Shown piece after piece: positions 1 to 9,527 of a stretch of DNA of 59,984 nucleotides. The notes under the pieces were generated by a model. It searched no databases. It was given only the letters and a program-made list of their open reading frames with translations, and had not been told where the DNA came from. The DNA comes from Mycobacterium szulgai. GTDB taxonomy: Bacteria; Actinomycetota; Actinomycetes; Mycobacteriales; Mycobacteriaceae. The position numbers and the translations under genes are program-made. Position 1 is the first letter of the stretch. Each line of letters starts with the position of its first letter. The stretch is from contig NZ_LQPW01000137.1 in assembly GCF_002116635.1 (NCBI RefSeq), positions 1 through 59,984 on the forward strand, given 5' to 3'.

Positions 1-344
1 CCTACAACGAACACACCGCCTGGGCACACCGCAGGACAGCCGCTGCTTGACGACTTACGAACCTGGGATGTCTAGTCGGGCGACGATGCGGGCCGAGACG
101 GCCCGAGGTGGGGGTACCCCCAGCCGCGTAGCGGCGAGGGGGCAAGCCCGACAATCCAGCCCAGTCGGGCGCTAAAAGCCTTCGAGCCTGCACTCAGCGC
201 TGGATTTCGGCGATTTAGCGCGGTGGACGCAGACTCGACGCACCGGCGACCGCACCGGCGACCCACTGGCCGCCAACCGGCCGCACACTGGCCAACCGGC
301 GAGTACATCGGGAACACCCGCCCGTGCCAGCTAATATCGCTTGA
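1..344. other. Intergenic region upstream of mutT4
   Basis: I see no supported gene here. By analogy with M. tuberculosis the divergent gene pcnA should lie just outside the window to the left, so this stretch would hold the two outward promoters; that is inference. The only structure seen is a GC-rich palindromic element at 109–142. Confidence 0.6.
109..142. repeat. GC-rich palindromic element
   Basis: Positions 109–122 are a perfect palindrome, TGGGGGTACCCCCA. The right half can instead fold as a stepped hairpin: CCCCC (117–121) with GGGGG (138–142), enclosing GCCGC (123–127) with GCGGC (131–135). It resembles in style the small palindromic repeats at 42685–42762. A function such as transcript end or protein binding is not shown. 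Confidence 0.6.
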
Positions 345-1112
345 GTGTCCGACGGCGAACAAGCCAAACCACGACGACGCCGCGGCCGGCGCCGCGGTCG
401 TGGCGGCGCGGGTTCAGCCCAAAAACATACCGACACCCAACCGGCCGCGGACGCAGCTCCGGCCACCGCAACACCTGCCAATGCAACACCCGCCACCGTG
501 AAGCCGCGCCGCGCGCGCTCGCGCCGCGGGCCCGAACGGATGCGAACCGTACACGAGACCTCGGCTGGCGGGCTGGTCATCGACGGTATCGACGGGCCGC
601 GAGACGCCCAGGTCGCGGCGCTGATCGGGCGCGTGGACCGGCGCGGACGGATGCTGTGGTCGCTGCCTAAGGGCCACATCGAGCAGGGCGAGACGGCCGA
701 GCAAACCGCCATCCGTGAGGTCGCCGAAGAAACGGGTATTCGCGGCAGCGTGCTGGCTGTACTCGGGCGCATCGACTACTGGTTCGTCACCGACGGCCGC
801 CGGGTGCACAAGACAGTGCACCACTACTTGATGCGCTTCCTGGGCGGCGAGTTGTCCGACGAGGACCTCGAAGTCGCCGAGGTGGCCTGGGTCCCCATCC
901 ATGAACTCCCCGCCCGGCTCGCCTACGCCGACGAGCGCCGCCTCGCCGAAGTGGCCGACGAACTCATCGACAAGCTGCAGACCGACGGCCCGGCCGCGCT
1001 TCCGCCGCTGCCGCCGAGCCAACCGCGCCGCCGGCCGCAGACGCATTCCCGCACCCGCCACGCCGAGGGACCCGCATCGGGCTCGACGAACGGTCACGGG
1101 CCGGGGTCGTGA
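345..1112 (+). CDS. mutT4: Nudix hydrolase MutT4
   Basis: A 255-residue Nudix-family pyrophosphohydrolase, the Rv3908 counterpart. The family hydrolyses nucleoside diphosphates linked to another moiety. After a basic, low-complexity N-terminus (R/K/A-rich to about residue 65) comes the Nudix fold, with a complete Nudix box G-x5-E-x7-REVAEETG at residues 110–132, so the catalytic glutamates are present. The C-terminal 35 residues are proline- and arginine-rich. The GTG start at 345 is chosen because the following residues (MSDGEQAK) match the M. tuberculosis N-terminus as I recall it. The stop overlaps the start of the next gene (GTGA), so the two are probably translationally coupled. Confidence 0.93.
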   Translation: MSDGEQAKPRRRRGRRRGRGGAGSAQKHTDTQPAADAAPATATPANATPATVKPRRARSRRGPERMRTVHETSAGGLVIDGIDGPRDAQVAALIGRVDRRGRMLWSLPKGHIEQGETAEQTAIREVAEETGIRGSVLAVLGRIDYWFVTDGRRVHKTVHHYLMRFLGGELSDEDLEVAEVAWVPIHELPARLAYADERRLAEVADELIDKLQTDGPAALPPLPPSQPRRRPQTHSRTRHAEGPASGSTNGHGPGS

Positions 1113-3493
1113 CCGGGCTGCGAGTTCGGTGGGCCGGTTTATGGCGGTTGGCCGCGGTAATCGGCATGCTGGCCGGTTTCTCCGTGGTGTGCACCGCCCC
1201 GCCCGCCGCGGCCGGTGAGCCAAGCGCGACACCATTCGTCCAGGTCCGCATCGATCAGGTCACCCCCGACGTCGTCACCACCAGCAGCGAACCCGTGGTC
1301 ACCGTCAGCGGCATGGTGACCAACATCGGCGACCGCCCGGTCCGCGACGTGATGGTCCGCCTTGAGCACGCCGCGGCGGTCACCTCGTCGGCGGCGTTGC
1401 GCACGTCGCTGGACGGCAGCACCGACCAGTACGAGGCGGCCGCCGATTTCCTCACGGTGGCTCCCGAACTACAGCGCGGGCAGCAGGCCGGCTTCACGTT
1501 GTCGGCGCCGCTGCGCTCGCTGTCCAAGCCGTCGCTGGCCGTCGACCAACCGGGGATCTACCCGGTTCTGGTCAACGTGAACGGAACACCCGACTACGGC
1601 GCGCCGGCCCGGCTGGACAACGCGCGGTTCCTGCTGCCGGTGGTCGGGGTGCCGCCCGACAAGGCAGGTAGCTTCGACACCGCCGTCGCACCCGAGACGA
1701 CGAAGCCGGTGTGGATCACCATGCTCTGGCCGCTGGCCGACAAGCCCCGGCTGGCCCCGGGTGTACCCGGGGGCACCATCCCGGTCCGGCTGGTAGACGA
1801 CGAGCTGGCCAACTCGCTGGCCAACGGCGGCCGGCTGGACACCCTGCTGGCCGCCGCCGAACTCGCCACCAGCCGCGACGTCGACCCCGACGGCGCCGTG
1901 GGGCGCGCGCTGTGCCTGGCCGTCGACCCCGATCTGCTGGTCACGGTCAACGCGATGACCGCCGGTTACGTCGTATCCAACTCCCCCGACGGCGCCGCTC
2001 AACTGCCGGGCACGCCCACCCATCCGGGCACCGGCCAAGCCGCGGCAGGTGTGTGGCTCAACCGGCTGCGCGCGCTGGCGCATCGGACCTGCGTGGCGCC
2101 GCTGCCCTATGCGCAGGCCGATCTGGACGCACTGCAGCGCGTCAACGATCCGCGGCTCAGCTCCATCGCCACGATCAGCACCAGCGACATTGTCGACCGC
2201 ATCCTCGACGTCAGCTCCACCCGCGGCGCAACCCTGCTACCCGACGGCCCGCTGACCGTGCCCGCGGTCAACCTGCTCAGCGCCAACGAGAGCATGGTCG
2301 CGATCGCGGCCGCCGACTACACCACCCAGGACCCCACCGACCCTGGCATAGCCGGTCCCGACACCTCGCCGCGACGGCTGTCTCCGCAAGTGGTCCGGGT
2401 GCCGTTCGATCCGGCCGTCGGCGCCGCCCTGGCCGCGGCGGGGACCAACCCGATCATGCCCACCTATCTGGACTCCGCCCTATCGGTCCGGATCACCCAC
2501 GACTCGGCCACCGCACGCCGCCAGGACGCCGTCGGGGCCATGATGTGGCGCAGCCTGACGCCCGACGCCGCACCGCGCACCCAGATCCTGATGCCACCGG
2601 GCACCTGGAATCTGCAGGGCGACGACGCGCAGGTGATCCTGACCGCGCTGGCCACCACCATCCGGTCCGGTCTGGCCGTACCGCGGCCGCTACCGGCGGT
2701 GATCGCCGACGGCAACGCTCGCACCGACCCGCCTACCCTGCCCGGGGACTATGACAGCGCACGCGGCCGGTTCAACGACGATGTCACCGCCCAGATCGCC
2801 GCCCAGAACGGGCGGCTGTGGAAGCTCACCTCGGCACTGACCGCCGACGAACGAACCGGGCTGACCGGCGTGCAGTACACCGCGCCGCTGCGCGAGGACA
2901 TGCTGCGCGCGCTGAGCCAATCGGTACCGCCGGACACCCGCAACGGGTTGGCCCAGCAGCGCCTGTCGGTCGTCGGCACCACGATCAACGATTTCTTCGG
3001 CGCGGTGACGATCGTCAACCCGGGCGGTTCCTACACCCTGGCCACCGAGCACAGTCCGCTTCCGCTGGCGCTGCACAACGGCCTCGCCGTACCGATCAAG
3101 GTCAAGCTGCAGGTCGACGCTCCGCCCGGGATGACGGTCACCGACGTCGGCCAGATCGAGCTGCCGCCGGGCTACCTGCCGCTGCGGGTGCCGGTCGAAG
3201 TGAACTTCACCCAGCGGGTGGCCATCGACGTGGCACTCAAAACGCCGGACGGTACGGCGCTGGGTGCGCCGGTGCGGCTATCGGTGCACTCCAACGCCTA
3301 CGGCAAGGTGCTGTTCGCGATCACGCTTTCAGCCGCGGCGGTGCTGGTGGCACTGGCCGGCCGACGGCTGTGGCACCGGTTCCGCGGCCAGCCCGACCGC
3401 GCCGACCTGGATCGCCCCGACCCGCCGCACGCCCGCCACGCCGAGCAGCCCCGGCCCATCGAGAGTCGGGTCAGCGAAGAGCACCGCGTATGA
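1109..3493 (+). CDS. Secreted/membrane-anchored protein, Rv3909-like
   Basis: A 794-residue protein with an N-terminal signal sequence (hydrophobic run at residues 9–28 ending in an AAA-type cleavage region), a long extracytoplasmic region, and one C-terminal transmembrane segment (about residues 732–750) followed by a basic, proline-rich cytoplasmic tail. It matches the conserved mycobacterial Rv3909 in length (about 800) and position. No enzymatic motif is recognised. It overlaps mutT4 by 4 bases and the mviN-type flippase gene by 4 bases, so it is probably made together with MviN; a role in the cell envelope is inferred from topology and neighbours only. Confidence 0.85.
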   Translation: MTGLRVRWAGLWRLAAVIGMLAGFSVVCTAPPAAAGEPSATPFVQVRIDQVTPDVVTTSSEPVVTVSGMVTNIGDRPVRDVMVRLEHAAAVTSSAALRTSLDGSTDQYEAAADFLTVAPELQRGQQAGFTLSAPLRSLSKPSLAVDQPGIYPVLVNVNGTPDYGAPARLDNARFLLPVVGVPPDKAGSFDTAVAPETTKPVWITMLWPLADKPRLAPGVPGGTIPVRLVDDELANSLANGGRLDTLLAAAELATSRDVDPDGAVGRALCLAVDPDLLVTVNAMTAGYVVSNSPDGAAQLPGTPTHPGTGQAAAGVWLNRLRALAHRTCVAPLPYAQADLDALQRVNDPRLSSIATISTSDIVDRILDVSSTRGATLLPDGPLTVPAVNLLSANESMVAIAAADYTTQDPTDPGIAGPDTSPRRLSPQVVRVPFDPAVGAALAAAGTNPIMPTYLDSALSVRITHDSATARRQDAVGAMMWRSLTPDAAPRTQILMPPGTWNLQGDDAQVILTALATTIRSGLAVPRPLPAVIADGNARTDPPTLPGDYDSARGRFNDDVTAQIAAQNGRLWKLTSALTADERTGLTGVQYTAPLREDMLRALSQSVPPDTRNGLAQQRLSVVGTTINDFFGAVTIVNPGGSYTLATEHSPLPLALHNGLAVPIKVKLQVDAPPGMTVTDVGQIELPPGYLPLRVPVEVNFTQRVAIDVALKTPDGTALGAPVRLSVHSNAYGKVLFAITLSAAAVLVALAGRRLWHRFRGQPDRADLDRPDPPHARHAEQPRPIESRVSEEHRV

Positions 3494-6400
3494 AACCGGC
3501 TCCGCGGCGGGTGCAACCACAGCGCTCGCCGCCGGTCCGGATCCCCGCCCGGCCACCCGGACCCGTCGCACCGCAACGCAAACCCGAGCTGTCGGACGCC
3601 GCGCTGGTGTCGCGGTCGTGGGGAATGGCATTTGCGACGCTGATCAGCCGCCTCACCGGCTTTGCCCGGATCGTGCTGCTGGCCGCGATGCTGGGTGCGG
3701 CGCTGGCCAGCTCGTTCTCGGTGGCCAATCAGCTGCCTAACCTGGTTGCCGCGCTGGTCCTGGAAGCCACGTTCACCGCGATCTTCGTGCCGGTGCTGGC
3801 CCGCGCCGAGCAGGACGACGCCGACGGCGGCGCGGCGTTCGTGCGCCGGCTGGTCACCCTGGCCACTACCTTGCTGCTGGCGGCGACGGCGCTGTCGGTG
3901 CTGGCCGCGCCGCTGCTGGTGCGGTTGATGCTGGGCCGCAGCCCGCAGGTCAACGAGCCGCTGACGATCGCCTTCGCCTACCTGCTGCTGCCACAGGTGC
4001 TGGCGTATGGGTTGTCGTCGGTCTTGATGGCAATCCTGAACACCCGCAACGTGTTCGGGCCGCCGGCGTGGGCGCCCGTGGTCAACAACGTGGTCGCGAT
4101 CGCGACGCTGGGTGTGTACCTGGCCGTTCCCGGCAAGCTCTCGATCGACCCGGTCGAGATGGGCAATCCCAAGCTGCTGGTGCTCGGGATCGGCACCACT
4201 TTGGGCGTGTTCGCGCAGACCGCGGTGCTGCTGGTCGCGATCGGCCGGGAGCGCATCAGCCTGCGCCCGCTGTGGGGAATCGACCAGCGACTCAAGCGAT
4301 TCGGGGCGATGGCCGCCGCGATGGTGCTCTATGTGCTGATCAGCCAGGTGGGCCTGGTCGTCGGCAATCAGATCGCCAGCACCGCAGCGGCATCCGGTCC
4401 GGCGATCTACAACTACACCTGGCTGGTGCTGATGCTGCCGTTCGGCATGATCGGCGTGACGGTGCTCACGGTGGTAATGCCGCGGCTGAGCCGCAACGCC
4501 GCGGCCAACGACACCGGCGCCGTGCTCGCCGACCTGTCGCTGGCCACCCGGCTCACCATGATCACCCTGATTCCGACGGTGGCGTTGATGACGGTCGGCG
4601 GGCGTGCGATCGGCAGCGCGCTGTTCGCCTACGGCCATTTCGGTGACGTCGACGCCGGGTACCTGGGCGCGGCGATCGCGCTGTCGGCATTCACATTGAT
4701 CCCCTACGCCCTGGTGCTGTTGCAGCTGCGGGTGTTCTACGCCCGGGAGCAACCGTGGACCCCGATCGCGATCATCGTCGTCATCACCGCCGTCAAGATC
4801 GCCGGCTCGGTGCTGGCGCCACATCTGACGAGTGACCGCGAACTCGTCGCCGGCTATCTCGGACTGGCCAACGGGCTGGGCTTTCTGGCCGGCGCGATCG
4901 TCGGCTACCTGCTGTTGCGCCGTGCGCTGCGGCCCAAAGGTGGCCAGCTGATCCGCGTAGCCGAGGTACGCACCATCCTGGTGACGACCGCCGCGTCGCT
5001 ATCGGCCGGCCTGGTCGCCTACCTGGCTGACCGGCTGCTGGGTCTGAGCGCGCTGACGGCCCACGGCGGCGGGATGGGTTCGTTGCTGCGGCTGCTGTTG
5101 CTGACAGCGATCATGGCGCCGATCCTGGTCGCGGTCATGCTGCGCGCGCAGGTACCCGAGGCGCAGGCGGCGCTCGCCGTCATCAAGGCTCGGATCGGCC
5201 GCCGGTCCCCGCCCAGCAAGGCCGCTGTGCCGGATGGATCGTCTCGCGGGAACCCGGTCACGTACCCTGAGCAGAGAAATTCGTCCCTGCCGGGGGCAAA
5301 CACGGTCCCGAAGCCGATCCGGCGCCGACCTCCGGTAGCCAACGCCGGGATAGCGAAAGGACCGGAGGTGACCGACCGCCCACTGGACAGCGCTTCATCG
5401 CACTCCGGCCCTGAGCAGCCGCGGCCCGTTGCTGACGACTTCCAGCCCGACATTCCGCCCGATCGCCAACGGGGTCCGGCCTCACGTTCACCCGAGCAGC
5501 TCAACGGCGATTTCGCTCCCGACCCCCGGGGGCCCATCCCGTTTGACGCCCCGCGCGAGCGCGGACCCGAACCACCCAAGGACGACGTCAGCCTGGTCCC
5601 CGGCGGCCGCATCGCCAACGGCCGCTACCGGCTGCTGATCAGCCATGGCGGCACCCCGCCGTTGCAGTTCTGGCAAGCGCTGGACACCGCGCTGGACCGC
5701 CAGGTGGCGCTCACCTTCGTCGACCCGGACGGCACTCTGCCCGACGACGTGTTGCAGGAAATCCTGTCCCGCACCCTACGGCTCAGCCGGATCGACAAGC
5801 CCGGCATCGCGCGGGTCCTCGACGTCATGCACACCGGCGCCGGCGGCCTGGTCGTCGCCGAGTGGATCCGCGGCGGTTCGTTGCAGGAGGTCGCCGACAC
5901 CTCCCCATCGCCGGTGGGTGCGATTCGGGCGATGCAGTCGCTGGCCGCGGCGGCCGATGCCGCCCACCGGGCCGGCGTCGCCTTGTCGATCGACCATCCC
6001 AGCCGGGTGCGCGTGAGCATCGACGGCGATGTGGTGCTGGCCTACCCGGCGACCATGCCCGACGCCAACCCGCAGGACGACATCCGCGGGATCGGCGCCG
6101 CGCTGTATGCCCTGTTGGTCAACCGCTGGCCGTTGCCGGAGTCAGGAACGCGCAGTGGCTTGGCACCGGCCGAACGCGATAGCGCCGGCAACCCCATCGA
6201 ACCCACCGTCGTCGACCGCGACATCCCGTTCCAGATTTCCGCGGTCGCGGTGCGCTCGGTTCAAGAGGACGGCGGGATACGCAGCGCGTCGACGCTGCTG
6301 AACCTGCTGCAGCAGGCCACCGCGGTGGCCGACCGAACCGAAATCATCGGGCCGATCGACGAACCCCCGGCGCCGGCGGTCCCGCGCGAGCAGTCGGTCC

Positions 6401-7059
6401 GTAATCCTGCTTTGTTCGGCAGCCGCCGGCGCAACCTGATCATCGGCATCAGCGCGGCCGCCGCGGTCATCCTGGTCGCACTGCTGGTGCTGGCGTCGGT
6501 CCTCAACAAAATGTTCGACCTGGGCAACGGCCTCAACAAAGACCAACTCGGCCTCACCGCGCCCAGCTCGTCGACGTCGGGGTCACCCGGCACCTCCGCG
6601 CCGGCCGGCAACATCGTCAAGCCCACCAAGGCCACCGTCTTCTCCCCTGACGGGGAGGCCGACAACCCCGGCGACGCCGGGAACGCGATCGACGGCAACC
6701 CGGGCAGCGTATGGCAGACCGACACCTACACCGACGCCGTCCCGTTCCCCAGCTTCAAGAACGGGGTCGGGTTGATGCTGCAGCTGCCCAAACCGACCGT
6801 CGTCGGCGCGGTCAACATCGACATCTCCAGCACCGGAACAAAGGTGGAGATCCGCTCGTCGGCCAGCCCGAACCCGTCGAAGCTCAGCGACACCACCGTG
6901 CTGACTCCGGCCACCGCCCTCAAGCCCGGGCACAACACAATCCCGGTCAAGACCTCGTCGCAGACGTCTAATCTGCTGGTCTGGATTTCCACGCTGGGCA
7001 CCACCGACGGCAAGAGCCGCGCCGACCTCTCCGAAATCACCGTTCAAGCAGCATCCTGA
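3490..7059 (+). CDS. mviN: MviN/MurJ lipid II flippase with pseudokinase and extracellular domains
   Basis: A 1189-residue multi-domain membrane protein, the Rv3910 counterpart. After a proline/arginine-rich N-terminus, residues about 35–560 form the multi-TM MurJ/MviN core that flips lipid II. A disordered linker follows, then a kinase-like domain from about residue 702 that lacks recognisable catalytic lysine and HRD motifs, as in the known mycobacterial pseudokinase. A single TM lies near residues 983–1005, then a discoidin-like extracellular C-terminus. In M. tuberculosis PknB phosphorylates the pseudokinase domain, which then recruits FhaA; both pknB and fhaA are in this window. I place the start at the ATG at 3490, which overlaps the preceding stop (ATGA); the reading frame is open further upstream but that part is a shadow of the preceding gene. 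Confidence 0.93.
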   Translation: MKPAPRRVQPQRSPPVRIPARPPGPVAPQRKPELSDAALVSRSWGMAFATLISRLTGFARIVLLAAMLGAALASSFSVANQLPNLVAALVLEATFTAIFVPVLARAEQDDADGGAAFVRRLVTLATTLLLAATALSVLAAPLLVRLMLGRSPQVNEPLTIAFAYLLLPQVLAYGLSSVLMAILNTRNVFGPPAWAPVVNNVVAIATLGVYLAVPGKLSIDPVEMGNPKLLVLGIGTTLGVFAQTAVLLVAIGRERISLRPLWGIDQRLKRFGAMAAAMVLYVLISQVGLVVGNQIASTAAASGPAIYNYTWLVLMLPFGMIGVTVLTVVMPRLSRNAAANDTGAVLADLSLATRLTMITLIPTVALMTVGGRAIGSALFAYGHFGDVDAGYLGAAIALSAFTLIPYALVLLQLRVFYAREQPWTPIAIIVVITAVKIAGSVLAPHLTSDRELVAGYLGLANGLGFLAGAIVGYLLLRRALRPKGGQLIRVAEVRTILVTTAASLSAGLVAYLADRLLGLSALTAHGGGMGSLLRLLLLTAIMAPILVAVMLRAQVPEAQAALAVIKARIGRRSPPSKAAVPDGSSRGNPVTYPEQRNSSLPGANTVPKPIRRRPPVANAGIAKGPEVTDRPLDSASSHSGPEQPRPVADDFQPDIPPDRQRGPASRSPEQLNGDFAPDPRGPIPFDAPRERGPEPPKDDVSLVPGGRIANGRYRLLISHGGTPPLQFWQALDTALDRQVALTFVDPDGTLPDDVLQEILSRTLRLSRIDKPGIARVLDVMHTGAGGLVVAEWIRGGSLQEVADTSPSPVGAIRAMQSLAAAADAAHRAGVALSIDHPSRVRVSIDGDVVLAYPATMPDANPQDDIRGIGAALYALLVNRWPLPESGTRSGLAPAERDSAGNPIEPTVVDRDIPFQISAVAVRSVQEDGGIRSASTLLNLLQQATAVADRTEIIGPIDEPPAPAVPREQSVRNPALFGSRRRNLIIGISAAAAVILVALLVLASVLNKMFDLGNGLNKDQLGLTAPSSSTSGSPGTSAPAGNIVKPTKATVFSPDGEADNPGDAGNAIDGNPGSVWQTDTYTDAVPFPSFKNGVGLMLQLPKPTVVGAVNIDISSTGTKVEIRSSASPNPSKLSDTTVLTPATALKPGHNTIPVKTSSQTSNLLVWISTLGTTDGKSRADLSEITVQAAS

Positions 7060-7112
7060 AGCGTGCGTACGGGTGAAGTGCCCGGCGGTGCCCGATTGGT
7101 TACTGTCCGGCG

Positions 7113-7664
7113 GTGGGTTTCGGGAGGGAACGCAGCGACGCGGAGTTACTGGCAGCCCATGTAGCCGGCGAACGCGACGCGTTCGGCCAGTTGTTCCTTC
7201 GTCATCACCGGCAGCTGTACCGCCTGGCCCGGCTCAGCAGCCGAACCCGGGAAGACGCAGACGATGCATTGCAAGAGGCCATGTTGGCGGCGCACCGCTA
7301 CGCCGGCTCGTTTCGCCACGACGCGGCAGTCGGCAGTTGGCTGCACCGCATAGTGGTCAACGCCTGCCTGGACCGGCTGCGGCGGATCAAGGCGCAACCG
7401 ACCACGCCGCTCGAGGATGTCTATCCGGTTCCCGATCGCACTGCCCAGGTTGAGACGGCCATTCTGGTGCAGCGAGCCCTGATGCGACTGCCCGTCGAGC
7501 AGCGGGCAACCGTGGTCGCCGTCGACATGCAGGGCTATTCGATCGCCGATACCGCCGCGCTGCTCGGGGTGCCCGAGGGAACGGTCAAAAGCCGATGCGC
7601 TCGCGGCAGGGCCCGTCTTGCTCAGCTACTCGGCTACCTGAACACCGGCGCGGCTTGCACCTGA
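7113..7664 (+). CDS. sigM: ECF RNA polymerase sigma factor SigM
   Basis: A 183-residue extracytoplasmic-function sigma factor. Region 2 spans about residues 10–80 (…DQ/GQLFLRHHRQLYRLAR…EDADDALQEAM) and region 4 about residues 112–175, with the helix-turn-helix SIADTAALLGVPEGTVKSR. The GTG start at 7113 gives VGFGRERSDAELLAAH, matching the shorter M. tuberculosis start proposal. It sits 53 bp after mviN and upstream of its anti-sigma factor. In M. tuberculosis SigM controls ESX-related and surface-lipid genes at high temperature and in stationary phase. I did not find a clear SigM-type promoter in the short upstream gap, so transcription may come from mviN or a promoter I cannot recognise. Confidence 0.92.
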   Translation: MGFGRERSDAELLAAHVAGERDAFGQLFLRHHRQLYRLARLSSRTREDADDALQEAMLAAHRYAGSFRHDAAVGSWLHRIVVNACLDRLRRIKAQPTTPLEDVYPVPDRTAQVETAILVQRALMRLPVEQRATVVAVDMQGYSIADTAALLGVPEGTVKSRCARGRARLAQLLGYLNTGAACT

Positions 7665-7729
7665 CGTTGTACGAGATCAGCGGGCATGGCGCTGGGCGTT
7701 AGGAGTTCAGATCCGCCACACTGGGGCTG

Positions 7730-8449
7730 ATGAGCGCAGCCGACGACGAAGCGGATCCCCTGACGGTCGAACTCGTGGCCGACCTGCAGGCCGGCCTACT
7801 CGATAACGACACCGCCGCTCGGGTGCGCAATCGAATCCGCACCGACCCTCAGGCCGAAGCAACCCTGCGCGCCCTGCAACAGGTGCGCCACGATCTCGCC
7901 GCGGTAGGCGAGAGCCCGGCGCCGGACCCACCCCCCGACGTCGCTGAGCGGGTCTCCGCCGCGCTGACGTCCTTCGAGGCCGGCGCTGCCCACGCCGCCC
8001 GTCCCCGCATCCGTCCCGCCCGCGTCGTCGCCGCGGTCGCCGGATTGTGCGCGGTGGCCGCGGCGATCGGCTTCGGCACCCGGGCCTTGCTCAACGAGCC
8101 GGCGTCGCGGGCACCCAGCACACTCGCCACCGCACAACACATCACGGTGTCCACGCCTCCGCCCACGATTCCGCTGTCGAACACCGAGATCCTCGGGCTG
8201 CTCCACCGCCCGCCCGATTACGGCCCGTTGAGCAGCCCGGCGCTGCGCGCATCCTGCCTGAGCGGCCTGGGCTATCCCGCGGCCACTCAGGTGCTGGCCG
8301 CGCGCCCGATCGACATCAACGCGCGTCCCGGAGTGCTGCTGGTCTTGCCTGGTGACACACCCGGTGACTTGGCCGTGTATGCGGTGGCGTTGAATTGCAG
8401 CGCCGCCGACACCGGCTTGTTGGCCAGCACCACGGTCCCCCGCTCGTAA
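7730..8449 (+). CDS. rsmA: Anti-sigma-M factor RsmA
   Basis: A 239-residue single-pass membrane protein next to sigM, the Rv3912 counterpart (about 254 residues). The N-terminal about 100 residues form the cytoplasmic anti-sigma part. One TM lies at about residues 97–120 (VVAAVAGLCAVAAAIGFGT). The remainder is extracytoplasmic and contains two cysteines. I see no HxxxCxxC zinc-binding motif in the N-terminal part, so it would be a non-ZAS anti-sigma factor. Function is inferred from position and topology; known M. tuberculosis RsmA binds SigM. The gene should not be confused with the 16S rRNA methyltransferase of the same name. Confidence 0.85.
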   Translation: MSAADDEADPLTVELVADLQAGLLDNDTAARVRNRIRTDPQAEATLRALQQVRHDLAAVGESPAPDPPPDVAERVSAALTSFEAGAAHAARPRIRPARVVAAVAGLCAVAAAIGFGTRALLNEPASRAPSTLATAQHITVSTPPPTIPLSNTEILGLLHRPPDYGPLSSPALRASCLSGLGYPAATQVLAARPIDINARPGVLLVLPGDTPGDLAVYAVALNCSAADTGLLASTTVPRS

Positions 8450-8468
8450 TGTGGTGCAAGATGCCGGC

Positions 8469-8495
8469 GGGAACACCCACGCCTACCCTGGCGTT
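8469..8495 (+). promoter_or_regulatory. SigH-like ECF promoter of trxB2–trxC
   Basis: GGGAAC at 8469–8474 and CGTT at 8492–8495 are separated by exactly 17 bases. This fits the mycobacterial SigH consensus (GGGAAY, 16–17 bases, SGTT). It lies 33 bp before the trxB2 start. Known SigH control of trxB2 under oxidative and heat stress in M. tuberculosis supports the call. Confidence 0.75.
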
Positions 8496-8528
8496 CGTAG
8501 ACGTACATCCCGCACCTGAAAGGCCCGC

Positions 8529-9527
8529 ATGACCGCCGACTCCGCCGCCAAAGACACCGTCCACGAGGTAATCGTCATCGGGTCCGGCCCCGCCGGCTAC
8601 ACCGCCGCCCTCTATACCGCCCGCGCCCAGCTGGCGCCGTTGGTCTTCGAGGGAACCTCGTTCGGCGGCGCCCTGATGACCACCACCGAGGTGGAGAACT
8701 ACCCGGGATTCCGCGACGGCATCACCGGTCCAGAACTGATGGACCAGATGCGCGAGCAAGCGCTGCGATTCGGCGCTGATCTGCGGATGGAAGACGTCGA
8801 GTCGGTATCGCTGGAGGGCCCGATCAAATCGGTGGTCACCGCCGAGGGCGAGACCCATTACGCCCGCGCGGTCATCCTGGCTATGGGTGCGGCGGCGCGC
8901 TATCTGCATGTGCCCGGGGAGCAGGAACTACTCGGCCGCGGCGTGAGCTCGTGTGCCACCTGTGACGGGTTCTTCTTCCGCGACCAGGACATCGCGGTGA
9001 TCGGTGGCGGCGACTCGGCAATGGAGGAGGCCACCTTCCTGACTCGGTTTGCCCGCAGCGTGACCCTGGTGCACCGCCGCGAGGAGTTCCGCGCTTCCAA
9101 GATCATGCTCAACCGCGCCGAGGCCAACGAGAAGATCACCATCCTCACCAACAAGGCGGTGGTCGCGGTGGACGGCGACACCACCGTCACCGGATTGCAG
9201 CTGCGCGACACGCTCACCGGCGAGGAAACCACCCTGCCGGTCACCGGTGTGTTCGTCGCCATCGGGCACGAACCCCGTTCGGAGTTGGTGCGCGACGTGA
9301 TCGACGTCGACCCCGACGGGTACGTTCTGGTGCAAGGACGCACCACCGGCACGTCGCTGCAGGGCGTGTTCGCCGCCGGCGACCTGGTCGACCGGACCTA
9401 CCGCCAGGCCGTGACGGCCGCGGGCAGTGGCTGCGCCGCTGCCATCGACGCCGAGCGTTGGCTGGCCGAGCACGAAACGTCCGGGGAAGCCGACAGTACC
9501 GACACGTTGATTGGAGCACAGCGATGA
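8529..9527 (+). CDS. trxB2: Thioredoxin reductase TrxB2
   Basis: A 332-residue low-molecular-weight thioredoxin reductase that passes electrons from NADPH through FAD to thioredoxin. The N-terminal FAD-binding motif is GSGPAGYTAA (about residues 18–27). The redox-active CATC motif is at residues 142–145. The NADPH-binding GGGDSAMEEA follows, and a second FAD motif lies near the C-terminus (FAAGDLVD). Length is normal for the family. The ATG at 8529 follows a GAAAGG ribosome-binding site. The stop overlaps trxC by 4 bases (ATGA), forming the usual mycobacterial reductase–thioredoxin pair driven by the SigH-like promoter upstream. Confidence 0.97.
   Translation: MTADSAAKDTVHEVIVIGSGPAGYTAALYTARAQLAPLVFEGTSFGGALMTTTEVENYPGFRDGITGPELMDQMREQALRFGADLRMEDVESVSLEGPIKSVVTAEGETHYARAVILAMGAAARYLHVPGEQELLGRGVSSCATCDGFFFRDQDIAVIGGGDSAMEEATFLTRFARSVTLVHRREEFRASKIMLNRAEANEKITILTNKAVVAVDGDTTVTGLQLRDTLTGEETTLPVTGVFVAIGHEPRSELVRDVIDVDPDGYVLVQGRTTGTSLQGVFAAGDLVDRTYRQAVTAAGSGCAAAIDAERWLAEHETSGEADSTDTLIGAQR

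Noticed and set aside
2..362. Minus-strand open frames across 2–193 and 72–362
   Set aside because: They lie across GC-rich intergenic DNA and palindromes, have no recognisable domains or good ribosome-binding sites, and overlap each other in different frames.
2818..3489. A 224-codon N-terminal extension of the mviN frame
   Set aside because: It overlaps the Rv3909-like gene entirely and has arginine/alanine-rich out-of-frame composition. The ATGA start at 3490 matches the known protein length.
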